DNA from: Tepidamorphaceae bacterium
GTDB taxonomy: Bacteria; Pseudomonadota; Alphaproteobacteria; Rhizobiales; Tepidamorphaceae
Assembly: GCA_028279445.1 (NCBI GenBank)
Contig: JANQNT010000022.1
Location: 307,434-371,433, forward strand
Direction of reading: 5' to 3'
DNA length: 64,000 nt
In this document: positions 34,101-41,731 of the stretch, one piece after another
How positions within the stretch are numbered: the stretch's first letter is position 1
Layout of the letters: each line of letters begins with the position of its first letter
The notes under the pieces: model-generated
The model's database searches: none
Seen by the model: only the letters and a program-made list of their open reading frames with translations
Told to the model about the DNA's origin: nothing
Position numbers and translations under genes: made by a program

Positions 34101-36035
34101 GTGAAACGCCACTTCCGCGAGATGGACATCGACATCCAGAGCGAACCCTTCAGCGTCGTCGGCGTCGGCGACATGTCCGGCGATGTCTTCGGCAACGGCA
34201 TGCTGCTGTCGCAGAAGATCCGCCTGCTGGCCGCCTTCGACCACCGCGACATCTTCATCGATCCCGATCCCGACCCGGCCACGAGCTACAAGGAGCGCCA
34301 GCGCCTGTTCGAGCTGCCGCGCTCAAGCTGGAAGGACTACGACACCAAACTGATCTCCAAGGGCGGCGGGGTGTTCTCGCGACAGGACAAGGCGATCCCG
34401 GTTTCGGCCGAGATGAAGGCCCTTCTCGGCCTCCAGGCGAAGACCGCGACGCCCAACGAGGTGATGCAGGCGATCCTCAAGGCGGACGCCGACCTGCTGT
34501 GGTTCGGTGGCATCGGCACCTATGTGCGCGCCCCCCACGAAAGCGACGACGAGGTCGGCGACCGCGCCAACGACGCCATCCGCGTCACCAGCGACGACCT
34601 GCGCGTCAAGGTCGTCGGCGAGGGCGCCAATCTCGGCATCACCCACCCCGCCCGCATCGCGTTCGCGCGCAAGGGCGGACGGGTCAATTCCGACGCCATC
34701 GACAACTCCGCCGGCGTCAACTCCTCCGACCTTGAGGTCAACATCAAGATCGCGCTGGCTTCGGTGATGCGCGCCGGCAAGCTCGGCATCGCCGAGCGCA
34801 ACAAGTTCCTTGCCGCCATGACCGAGGACGTGGCCGCGCTGTGCCTGCGCAACAACTATCTGCAGACCCTGGCGCTCAGTCTGGCCGAGCGGCGCGGACC
34901 TGAGAACCTCGGTTTCGCCCAGCGCATGATGCGCGACCTGGAGCAACGCGGAAAGCTCGACCGCGAGGTCGAATACCTGCCCGAGGACCTTGTTATCGCA
35001 GAGATGGCCGACAAGGGACTGGCGCTGACACGGCCGGAACTGGCCGTGCTGCTCGCCTACGCCAAGATCGACCTCTACGAGAGCCTGCTGTCCAGCGCCA
35101 TTCCCGATGACCCGTATCTCAGCCGCGAGCTCAACCGCTACATGCCGGACGACTTGTGGAAGAAGTACCCGGACGCCGTCGACACCCACCGCCTGCGCCG
35201 CGAGATCATCGCCACCATGCTGTCGAACTCGATGGTCAACCGGGGCGGACCGACTTTCCTGGTGCGCGTGCGCGACGAGACCGGTGCCGCCTTCGACGAG
35301 ATTTCCGGCGCCTTCGCGCTGGCCCGCGACGGCTTCGGCATGACCGACATGAACGGCGAGATCGACGCGCTCGACAACAAGATCCCCGGCGCCGTGCAGA
35401 TCGAGCTTTACTCCGATGTGCGCGATCTTCTGATGGGCAGCGTCGTCTGGTTCCTGCGCAACGAAGAGACCATCGGTGGTCTCAAGGAGAAGGTGGCGCA
35501 CTACCGCAAGGGCATTGCCGCGATCGCCAAGTCTCTCGACAGCGTGCTGCCTCCAGCCTTCCGCATGATGGTCGAGCACCGCCACGAGAAGTTGGTGGGG
35601 GCGGGCGTGCCCAAGGGCCTCGCAGACCAGATGTCGGGGCTGATGTTCCTGTCCCGTGCGCCCGACATCATCCGCATCGCCGACGACAACGACACCAATC
35701 TGAAGGCCGCCGCGGAGACCTTCTATGCGCTCGGCGAGATGTTCTCCATCGGCCCGCTGATCACCCAGGCCCAGGATCTGCGCCTCAACGACTACTACGA
35801 GCGCATCGCGCTGAGCCGCACCGTCGACGCCATGTCGATCGCCCAACGGCGCATCACCGGTGCGCTGGTCAGCGGAGGCAAGAAGGGGGCCGCAGCGATC
35901 GAGGCCTGGCAGGCGGAACACGGCACGGCAATCGAGCGCGTGCAGTCTTCGCTTGCCGACCTGACCAAGTCGGACCTCACCGTCGCCAAGCTGGCCGTCG
36001 CCGCCGGACTGTTCTCCGACCTGGCGCGGGATTAG
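31176..36035 (+). CDS. NAD-specific glutamate dehydrogenase, L_180 class
   Basis: Very large NAD-dependent glutamate dehydrogenase that oxidises glutamate to 2-oxoglutarate and ammonia. The 1,619-aa length is typical. The N-terminal half holds ACT-like regulatory segments. The catalytic part begins near residue 800 with MRFGEIARGGLRWSDRP and PVGSKGGFVPKQ (active-site Lys near 860). Rossmann-fold and family motifs follow (VVGVGDMSGDVFGNGML; KVVGEGANLGIT). The start at 31176 is the first in-frame ATG; 31218 is possible. It stands alone. It links amino-acid catabolism to the TCA cycle. Confidence 0.96.
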   Translation: MLQRQDERRDSHVAAMVKALNAGGKAAALLDDFAAALYANAPYEDIHALAPDELAELAAESFTCLKTHKPGTTTLRVFNPDGEDGSGLERVTVIDIVNQNMPFLLDSAMAELTARGLDVRMVLHPILAVTRDGKGKLKDVAPRTRAAKDGTQPVSFIHIHVGRIDSDLVRKDLARTLTGIFNDVRTCVADWRAMLGHVDEAIAEFRDNPPPIPVEEIAEAVQFLEWLRDNNFTFLGMRQYDFVGAGEEARLERVEGGEAAGLGLLRDANVKVLRRGREFVTYTPEIRTFLMQPVPLIVTKANVKSTVHRRVHLDYIGVKRFDADGKLIGELRIIGVYTSTAYNKSVTSIPYLRRKAAQVMEMSGFDPESHTGKGLQNVLDTFPRDELFQIEAETLHDFAIAIQGLSERPRIRVLYRPDKFDRFVSIIVYVQRDRYNSDVRVRVGDYLARVFAGRVSAYYPDFPEGALARVHYIIGRNEGETPAPDQAMLEAEVAQIARTWDDALDDALAEHHEPLAAVAVRERYADAFSVAYQETFSAKQAVDDIVIIDRIDAGHPLAIAFLPHPSGDDGRLSLKVFNLDKPIPLSERVPMLENMGFRVISERSFQIARHAEHEAERIHLHEMVLQRNDSETVDIEARGELLTAAFMAIMQGRAEDDGYNALVLKAGIAWRDVAMLRSVSRYLRQVRIPYSQDYMWEALLRHTAITAKLVELFHARFKPHPHGGLSVDEARNKTEDTLMGDIEAALEAVPSLDDDRIVRRFANLIRATLRTNFFQVDPHGLPVETIAFKISSRGVEAMPDPRPYAEIFVYSPRVEGVHMRFGEIARGGLRWSDRPQDFRTEILGLVKAQQVKNAVIVPVGSKGGFVPKQMPVGGDREAIQAEGIACYKLFVGSLLEITDNIEGEDITPPNQVVRHDGDDPYLVVAADKGTATFSDIANGISEGHEFWLGDAFASGGSAGYDHKKMGITARGGWEAVKRHFREMDIDIQSEPFSVVGVGDMSGDVFGNGMLLSQKIRLLAAFDHRDIFIDPDPDPATSYKERQRLFELPRSSWKDYDTKLISKGGGVFSRQDKAIPVSAEMKALLGLQAKTATPNEVMQAILKADADLLWFGGIGTYVRAPHESDDEVGDRANDAIRVTSDDLRVKVVGEGANLGITHPARIAFARKGGRVNSDAIDNSAGVNSSDLEVNIKIALASVMRAGKLGIAERNKFLAAMTEDVAALCLRNNYLQTLALSLAERRGPENLGFAQRMMRDLEQRGKLDREVEYLPEDLVIAEMADKGLALTRPELAVLLAYAKIDLYESLLSSAIPDDPYLSRELNRYMPDDLWKKYPDAVDTHRLRREIIATMLSNSMVNRGGPTFLVRVRDETGAAFDEISGAFALARDGFGMTDMNGEIDALDNKIPGAVQIELYSDVRDLLMGSVVWFLRNEETIGGLKEKVAHYRKGIAAIAKSLDSVLPPAFRMMVEHRHEKLVGAGVPKGLADQMSGLMFLSRAPDIIRIADDNDTNLKAAAETFYALGEMFSIGPLITQAQDLRLNDYYERIALSRTVDAMSIAQRRITGALVSGGKKGAAAIEAWQAEHGTAIERVQSSLADLTKSDLTVAKLAVAAGLFSDLARD

Positions 36036-36065
36036 GAACTGTTCACTTTTTCTCTGGCCGTTCGC

Positions 36066-36215
36066 CTTGTCCGAAAACCGGTTCCCACTTTTCGGAGCTC
36101 ACGGCATCATCCGGCTGGCGCTTGAGGTTCGGTCTGCACCCAGGCACGCGACTGCGTGCCCGGCCGGTAGGCCGCGCCCGCGCAGGCGTCGAGCAAAGCG
36201 AGACTTGCCGTGAGC
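36066..36215. repeat. Repeat F followed by a partial copy of repeat C
   Basis: 36066-36112 carries CCGAAAACCGGTTCCCAC, then TTTTCGGAGCTCACGGCATC, closely matched at 50312-50357. The arms CCGAAAA and TTTTCGG form a hairpin; similar palindromes are common between genes in Hyphomicrobiales (general knowledge). 36130-36215 resembles the right part of repeat C (CCAGGCACGCGACTGCGTG, then GAGACTTGCCGTGAGCG). The right edge of the repeat includes the GTG start of the next gene. Confidence 0.7.
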
Positions 36216-37592
36216 GACATCGAAACCACCACCGAACCCGATCCGCACGGCCCGCGCCTGCGCCGTGCCTGGGCGCTGTTCGACTGGGCCGGCCAGCCCT
36301 ACTTCGCGCTGATCAACACCTTCATCTTCGCGCCCTATTTCGCAAGCCGCGTCGCCACCGATCCGGTGACCGGCCAGGCGCAATGGGGCTGGGCGATCTC
36401 GATCACCGGTTTCGGTGTCGCGGTGCTGGCACCGTTCCTGGGCGCCTATGCCGACCGGCGCGGCGACACCACCGGCCTGCTGGCCCTGTTCTCCGTCATG
36501 ATGCTGGCCGGCGCCTGCGGCCTGTGGATCGCGGTGCCGGGCTTTGAGCCTGTCTGGCTGATCCTCGCCATCGTCATCGTCGCCAATCTGGGCGGCGAGT
36601 GCCTGCTGGTGCTGGCCAACGCCATGCTGCCGGCGATCAGCCGACAGGGCGCCATGGGCCGGCTCGGCGGCGGTGCCTGGGCGCTGGGTTATCTCGGCGG
36701 ACTGATCGCGCTGGCGCTGATGCTCGCCTTCTTCGTCGCCGAGCCGGACCCCGGCACCACAGTGATCGGCATCGAACCGCTGTTCGGGCTCGATCCGCAG
36801 ACGGGCGCGGGCGCGCGCGCCGCCGGTCCCCTCTCCGCGCTGTGGTATGTGGCCTTCGCCTGGCCGCTCTTCCTCGCCATGCCGATGATCGCCGCGCGCA
36901 GCTACCAGCGCCTGCATCCCCCAAGGCAAACTCTGGTCCAGTCGGTCGTCGGCGACATGCGCGAGCTGGCGCGCGAACGCGGCCCCATGCTGCGCTTCCT
37001 GCTCGGGCGCATGCTCTATCAGGACGGGCTCAACGCCCTGTTCGCTTTCGGCGGCATCTATGCCGCCGGCACGTTCGGCTGGAGCACGACCGAGCTTGGC
37101 CTGTTCGGCATCATGATCATCGTGACCGCCACGCTTGGGTCCTGGATCGGCGGCCATGCCGACGATCTGATCGGCCCCAAGACCACGGTGCTGATCTCGA
37201 TACTTGGATTGACGCTGACCGGCGGGCTGATCCTGTCGGTCACCGCGGATTCGGTGTTCTTCGGCATACCCGTGGGGGCGGGTGCGGACGGACTGTTCGC
37301 CTCCACTGCCGAGCGCGTCTACATGGCCATCGCCCTGGTGCTGGGCCTCTTCGCCGGCCCGGTGCAATCGGCCAGCCGGACGCTTCTGGTGCGCCTGGCG
37401 CCGCGCGAGAAGATCACCCAGTATTTCGGCTTCTACGCGCTGACCGGCAAGATCACCGCATTCGCCGCGCCCGCCGCCGTGGCCGCGCTGACATCGACCT
37501 TCGACAGCCAGCGCATCGGCATGGCGGCGATCCTGGTGTTCCTCATCGCCGGGTTCTGGCTGCTGCGCCAGATACCAGACCTGCGGGATTGA
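36210..37592 (+). CDS. UMF1/Atg22-type MFS transporter
   Basis: A 460-aa inner-membrane transporter with about twelve helices, of the UMF1 (vacuole effluxer Atg22-like) family. Typical features are the opening ALFDWAGQPYFALINTFIFAPYF, then GAYADRRGDTTGLL and LPAISRQGAMGRLGGGAWALGYLGG split over two helices. In yeast, Atg22 exports amino acids from the vacuole; the bacterial substrate is unknown. The start used is GTG 36210, which falls in the shared GCCGTGAGCG block of repeat C; no better upstream start or clear Shine-Dalgarno is visible. It converges with the YbjQ gene. Confidence 0.9.
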   Translation: MSDIETTTEPDPHGPRLRRAWALFDWAGQPYFALINTFIFAPYFASRVATDPVTGQAQWGWAISITGFGVAVLAPFLGAYADRRGDTTGLLALFSVMMLAGACGLWIAVPGFEPVWLILAIVIVANLGGECLLVLANAMLPAISRQGAMGRLGGGAWALGYLGGLIALALMLAFFVAEPDPGTTVIGIEPLFGLDPQTGAGARAAGPLSALWYVAFAWPLFLAMPMIAARSYQRLHPPRQTLVQSVVGDMRELARERGPMLRFLLGRMLYQDGLNALFAFGGIYAAGTFGWSTTELGLFGIMIIVTATLGSWIGGHADDLIGPKTTVLISILGLTLTGGLILSVTADSVFFGIPVGAGADGLFASTAERVYMAIALVLGLFAGPVQSASRTLLVRLAPREKITQYFGFYALTGKITAFAAPAAVAALTSTFDSQRIGMAAILVFLIAGFWLLRQIPDLRD

Positions 37593-37695
37593 CGGGTTTT
37601 TGCTCGGACCAGAGCCAGCCTGCTCCCCTGACTGATTCTTGGCTCAGGCCATAGCCAGCCCGCTCCCCCTGCCCAACCACCCTTTCTTGTTCAGG

Positions 37696-37776
37696 CGGCA
37701 CCAGCCCTCACCCCCTCCCGACCACCCACGGGAGTATGCTGCATGGGTGGTCGGGAGGGGGTGAGGGCTGGTGCCG
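37696..37776. repeat. Palindrome E, copy 1 (33-bp stem)
   Basis: Perfect inverted repeat. The inner 28-bp arms (CCAGCCCTCACCCCCTCCCG plus ACCACCCA, and the complement) extend by five more pairs (CGGCA/TGCCG) in this copy. The 15-base loop is CGGGAGTATGCTGCA. It lies between the convergent UMF1 and YbjQ genes. Near-identical arms occur at 47600-47670 and 53890-53960. There is no T-run, so a role as a simple terminator is uncertain, though position and stability would permit it. Confidence 0.9.
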
Positions 37777-37791
37777 AGGAGGGGAAAGAGC

Positions 37792-38124
37792 CTAAAGCGC
37801 CTCGATGCGCACGGCGGTGCCCGACGCCGTCACCATCAGCATGCCGCCGCCACCATCGGGGCCGACCGTCTCGTAATCGATGTCGATGCCGATCACGGCA
37901 TCGGCGCCCATGGCCTTCGCCTCCTCGGCCAGTTCGTTGATCGCGGTCTCCCGCGTCTCGCGCAGCACCTTCTCGTAAGCTCCCGAACGCCCGCCGACGA
38001 TGTCGCGGATCGAGGCGAAGAAATCGCGGAAGATGTTGGCGCCGAGGATCGCCTCTCCGGTGACGATGCCGCCATAGGCGGTGATCTTGTAGCCATCGAG
38101 ACTGTTGGTTGTGGTGAGGATCAT
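37792..38124 (-). CDS. YbjQ/UPF0145 family protein
   Basis: A 110-aa protein of the YbjQ (DUF74, putative heavy-metal-binding) family, which forms pentamers. It begins [20 protein letters not shown], then [37 protein letters not shown] and [16 protein letters not shown]. The start at 38124 has GGGAG seven bases upstream; an ATG two codons earlier (38130) is also in frame. Function is not established. It lies close downstream of purH (35 bp) on the same strand. Confidence 0.92.
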   Translation of the reverse strand: MILTTTNSLDGYKITAYGGIVTGEAILGANIFRDFFASIRDIVGGRSGAYEKVLRETRETAINELAEEAKAMGADAVIGIDIDYETVGPDGGGGMLMVTASGTAVRIEAL

Positions 38125-38159
38125 GCACATGCTCCCGCGTTCATGGAGAAGACCCGCCA

Positions 38160-39746
38160 TCAATGGCGGAAGTGTCTCATGTCGGTGAAAACCATGGCGA
38201 TGCCGGCCTTGTCGGCGGCGGCGATGACATCTTCGTCGCGCAGCGAACCGCCCGGCTGGATCACCGCCTTGGCGCCGGCCTCGATCGCCGTCAGCAATCC
38301 GTCCGCAAACGGGAAGAACGCATCCGACGCCACCACCGAGTTGTGCGTCCGCGGCGCCTCCCAGCCGGCGGCCTCGGCGGCATCCTCGGCCTTGCGCGCG
38401 GCGATGCGCGCTGAGTCGACGCGGCTCATCTGGCCCGCGCCGATACCCACCGTGGCACCATCGCGAACATAGACGATGGCGTTCGACTTGACGTGCTTGG
38501 CGACCCGCCAGGCGAACAGCAGATCCTGCAGCTCCGCGCCATCCGGCGCGCGCTGGGTGACCACCTTGAGCTGAGACGCCGTCATGACGCCGTTATCGCG
38601 TGACTGGGCGAGAAACCCGCCTGCCACCGTCTTCACCATGACGCCGGGCGCGGCCGGGTCGGGCAGTCCGTCGGTGACCAGCAACCTGAGATTGGGCTTC
38701 TCGGCGATGATCGCGGCCGCCTCCTCGCTGGCGCCGGGCGCGATGATGACTTCGGTGAAGATCTCGGTGATGGCCCGCGCGGCGTCCGCCTCCAGCGGGC
38801 GGTTCAGCGCGACGATGCCACCATAGGCGCTGGTGCGGTCGCAATCGTACGCCGCGCGATAGGCGTCGACCTGCGCCTCCGCGCTGGCCACGCCGCAAGG
38901 GTTGGCATGCTTGATGATCGCGACCGCGGCACCGGTGTCGGCTCCGAACTCGGCCACCAGTTCGAACGCCGCGTCGGTGTCGTTGATGTTGTTGTAGGAA
39001 AGCTCCTTGCCCTGAAGCTGGCGCGCCGTGGCAACGCCTTCGCGTACCGCACCGGCGCGGTAGAAGCCCGCATCCTGATGCGGGTTCTCGCCGTAGCGCA
39101 GCGTATCGACGCGCTGTCCGCCAAGCGCCCGCCAGGCCGGCACCTTGTCCTTGCGCGCCTCCGAAAACCAGTTCGAGATCGCCGCGTCGTAGGCGCCGGT
39201 GCGCGCAAACGCCTTGTGCGCCAAACGCCGGCGCGTCCGGGAACTGATACCGCCCTCCTCGGCGAGCTCCGACAGGATCGCCACGTAGTCCACCGGATCG
39301 ACGACCACGGCGACGCTTGCGTGGTTCTTGGCGGCGGCACGGATCATCGCCGGCCCGCCGATATCGATGTTCTCGATCGCGGTGGCGAAATCCGCACCCT
39401 CCGCGATGGTCTTCTCGAAGGGATAGAGATTGACCGCCACCAGGTCGATCGCACCGATGCCGTGTTCCTCCAGCGCCTCGACATGAGCGGGTTTGCGCCG
39501 GTCGGCGAGGATGCCACCATGGACATTGGGGTGCAGGGTCTTGACCCGCCCGTCCAGCATCTCCGGGAAACCGGTGACGTCGGCGACATCTCTGACCGCG
39601 ACGCCCGCCTCGGCGATGGCGCGCGCGGTGCCGCCGGTGGAGAGGATTTCCACGCCGCTCTGCGCCAGTCCTTTGGCGAAGGGGATCAATCCCTCCTTGT
39701 CGGAGACGGAGATGAGCGCGCGCCTGATTTTCACGAGGTCGGTCAT
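38160..39746 (-). CDS. purH: Bifunctional AICAR transformylase / IMP cyclohydrolase
   Basis: Catalyses the last two steps of IMP synthesis. The 528-aa protein has an N-terminal MGS-like cyclohydrolase domain (about residues 8-150; [40 protein letters not shown]) and a C-terminal formyltransferase domain (about 150-528) with catalytic Lys279-His280 in IIKHANPCG. The C-terminus [15 protein letters not shown] is the family ending. It lies downstream of rsmB and the heparinase-like gene, a conserved rhizobial order (from general knowledge). Confidence 0.97.
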   Translation of the reverse strand: MTDLVKIRRALISVSDKEGLIPFAKGLAQSGVEILSTGGTARAIAEAGVAVRDVADVTGFPEMLDGRVKTLHPNVHGGILADRRKPAHVEALEEHGIGAIDLVAVNLYPFEKTIAEGADFATAIENIDIGGPAMIRAAAKNHASVAVVVDPVDYVAILSELAEEGGISSRTRRRLAHKAFARTGAYDAAISNWFSEARKDKVPAWRALGGQRVDTLRYGENPHQDAGFYRAGAVREGVATARQLQGKELSYNNINDTDAAFELVAEFGADTGAAVAIIKHANPCGVASAEAQVDAYRAAYDCDRTSAYGGIVALNRPLEADAARAITEIFTEVIIAPGASEEAAAIIAEKPNLRLLVTDGLPDPAAPGVMVKTVAGGFLAQSRDNGVMTASQLKVVTQRAPDGAELQDLLFAWRVAKHVKSNAIVYVRDGATVGIGAGQMSRVDSARIAARKAEDAAEAAGWEAPRTHNSVVASDAFFPFADGLLTAIEAGAKAVIQPGGSLRDEDVIAAADKAGIAMVFTDMRHFRH

Positions 39747-39792
39747 GGGCTGTGTGGTCCGGTCAATACTGGAGAACGTCGTTGGTGGGGAC

Positions 39793-39806
39793 GGCCCTGA
39801 CCCTAA
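39793..39806. repeat. Isolated end motif of element B between the heparinase-like gene and purH
   Basis: GGCCCTGACCCTAA matches the outer end of element B (GTCCTGACCCTAA) with small change. It lies in the 78-bp gap upstream of purH. No other element sequence is seen. Confidence 0.4.
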
Positions 39807-39824
39807 CCAGTACCAGGGACAAAA

Positions 39825-41627
39825 TCACCCTTTGAACAGATCGCCCCAGCCCGGCTCGGGCGGTGCGCTCTCGGGCGTCGTCGCGTCACCATCATCGGGC
39901 GGCTGGTGGAAGCGGATGAACGACCACACCACGATCTTCTGCTGCCGACAGGTGCCGGCCAGCACGATCTGCTGGCAGCGGCGCGGCGGTTCTGGTCCGT
40001 TGACGTAGACGCTGGGCTCCAGCGAAACCTGCGCACCCTCGGCGAAGAACTCCCAGGCTTCCTGACTGCCGACCCTGAGCAGCACGCTGTTGCCGCTGGC
40101 TGTCATCGCGCTGTGGACCAGCGGATGCAGGTGAAAGCGGATCGCGAAGCGGTCATCCTTGCGCTTTCGCCTGGCGCGTTCGGCGATGAAACTGTCCTGG
40201 CCGTCAAGCCGGCCACCGTCGGCGGACAGGACCAAGCGGCGGTCATGCACGATGCCGAAACGCCTGGAATAACCGTCATGGCTCGCGGCGATGTCCTGGG
40301 CTTCCTCGTCGTCGGCGCGCTCCGCACCAATGGCCCGCGGTCCGGCCATCACCACGGGGCCGAGGCGCTCGACGATCCATGGCCTTGCCGCGAAGCGCAG
40401 GGACGACGCATCGTTCAGCGTCACCGTGGAATGCGCGGCGGTGGAGCGGCACACCTCGGTCCAGCGGGAATCCAGCCTGCGGCTGCCGCCGCAATTGGTG
40501 ACGATGACGCCGGCATTGGTCGAAAATTCAAACGACAGGCAACCGGCATGGGCACGCGCCGACAGCCGCGTCGGCGGGGGACGGCCGGTATCCATGATGA
40601 CCGTGGCGCCGAGCCCCGTCAGACGTTCAAAGCCTGAATGGGGAGCGGTCTTGAGCGGTTCGCCGCGCACATCGTCATAGGCCAGCAATGTGGCCAGCTC
40701 GCCGGTCCTGGTCGCGCCCATGCCGTTGAAGTGCGCCAGGCTGCCGTCGCGATGGCGAAAGAAGCGGATCATCGGCATCATCCGTTCAACCGCGCTGATC
40801 AGCCGTTCGGGCGGGTCCGTGGCGGTGGCCAGATAGGTCTGGCGCAGCGGCAGCAGGTCGAGCAGGATTTCCGGGATCGCGCCGGGGTCGCGGCTGATGT
40901 GACCGCCGTCCGCGAACACCTGCGCATCGAGCTCCGCGCTGAGCCGGCGCCCGGCGCGCTGCACGGCCCCCTTGCGACGAGGCAGGCAAAGTGCCGCCAT
41001 GGCCAGCGCGATCGCCGCGCGCAACCGCGCCAGGTCATGCGGTCCGCCCGAACCGGCACGCTCGAGGAAGGCAAGCTGAACATTGAGACTGCGCATGAAC
41101 CGCGCGTAGAAGCCGCTGTCCGCGCCTTCCAGGAACATCGGCGCATGGCTGAGCCAAGCGATCACCCGCCGGGTCAGCGTTTCCACCTCCCAGGCCAGCG
41201 GCTCGCCGCCCCGGCGCAGTCCAAGCCACTCCTCCACCAGGCTACGCGCCTTGACGGCGGCGACCTCCGTGCCGGCCGAACGCAAATGCCGCAGCCATGA
41301 GAAGCTGTGCAGTTCGCGGCGCCAGTCGGCGCTTGCCTGCGGCATCTCAAAGACGCGATCCTCGCCGCCGACCACAACGATCTGTCCGGCGAGCGCGAAA
41401 CGCCCGGCATAGATTTCCGGCGCCCGCAGAGGATCGGCAGCGCGAATGTCCGGCGGGGCGATGGAAATGCGCTCGGCGCGGCGTGCGGCGAGCAATCCCG
41501 GCATTCCGCTTCGCCATATCCTTCGGCGCAGGCGACGCAGATCGTGGCCGGCCGCCGCGAACAGCAGCGATACCAGCCGAAACACAAGCAAATTCGCCGA
41601 CCAGTTGACCGGTCTCAACACCGACAT
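39825..41627 (-). CDS. Heparinase II/III-like protein
   Basis: A 600-aa protein with an N-terminal alpha/alpha toroid (about residues 60-330; LHSFSWLRHLRSAG, WLSHAPMFLEGADSGFYARF, DGGHISRDPGAIPEILLDLL) and a C-terminal beta-sandwich of the heparinase II/III C-terminal type (RHRDGSLAHFNGMG, ARAHAGCLSFEFSTN, HDGYSRRFGIVHDRRLVLS). No signal peptide is obvious. Members of this chromosomal subgroup are not known polysaccharide lyases; the substrate is unknown. It lies between rsmB and purH on the same strand. The start at 41627 (MSVLRPVNWS) is preferred to an upstream in-frame ATG at 41690. Confidence 0.87.
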   Translation of the reverse strand: MSVLRPVNWSANLLVFRLVSLLFAAAGHDLRRLRRRIWRSGMPGLLAARRAERISIAPPDIRAADPLRAPEIYAGRFALAGQIVVVGGEDRVFEMPQASADWRRELHSFSWLRHLRSAGTEVAAVKARSLVEEWLGLRRGGEPLAWEVETLTRRVIAWLSHAPMFLEGADSGFYARFMRSLNVQLAFLERAGSGGPHDLARLRAAIALAMAALCLPRRKGAVQRAGRRLSAELDAQVFADGGHISRDPGAIPEILLDLLPLRQTYLATATDPPERLISAVERMMPMIRFFRHRDGSLAHFNGMGATRTGELATLLAYDDVRGEPLKTAPHSGFERLTGLGATVIMDTGRPPPTRLSARAHAGCLSFEFSTNAGVIVTNCGGSRRLDSRWTEVCRSTAAHSTVTLNDASSLRFAARPWIVERLGPVVMAGPRAIGAERADDEEAQDIAASHDGYSRRFGIVHDRRLVLSADGGRLDGQDSFIAERARRKRKDDRFAIRFHLHPLVHSAMTASGNSVLLRVGSQEAWEFFAEGAQVSLEPSVYVNGPEPPRRCQQIVLAGTCRQQKIVVWSFIRFHQPPDDGDATTPESAPPEPGWGDLFKG

Positions 41628-41731
41628 GCCGGTCGATGGCCTCCCCCTTGTTGGTCCGCCGCACCGTTCCGGCCAAACGGCCCGAATCATAGTGCGGTAA
41701 CCGATTCGCGTCGCGGAATGATGGTGGAAAG

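Noticed and set aside
31122..34244. 1,040-codon minus-strand frame opposite the NAD-glutamate dehydrogenase
   Set aside because: It mirrors the codons of a certain gene, is rich in His/Asp/Val/Gln/Arg without domain pattern, and is interpreted as a shadow.
34323..35921. 532-codon minus-strand frame opposite the NAD-glutamate dehydrogenase C-terminal part
   Set aside because: No recognisable domains; same explanation as the other antisense frames.
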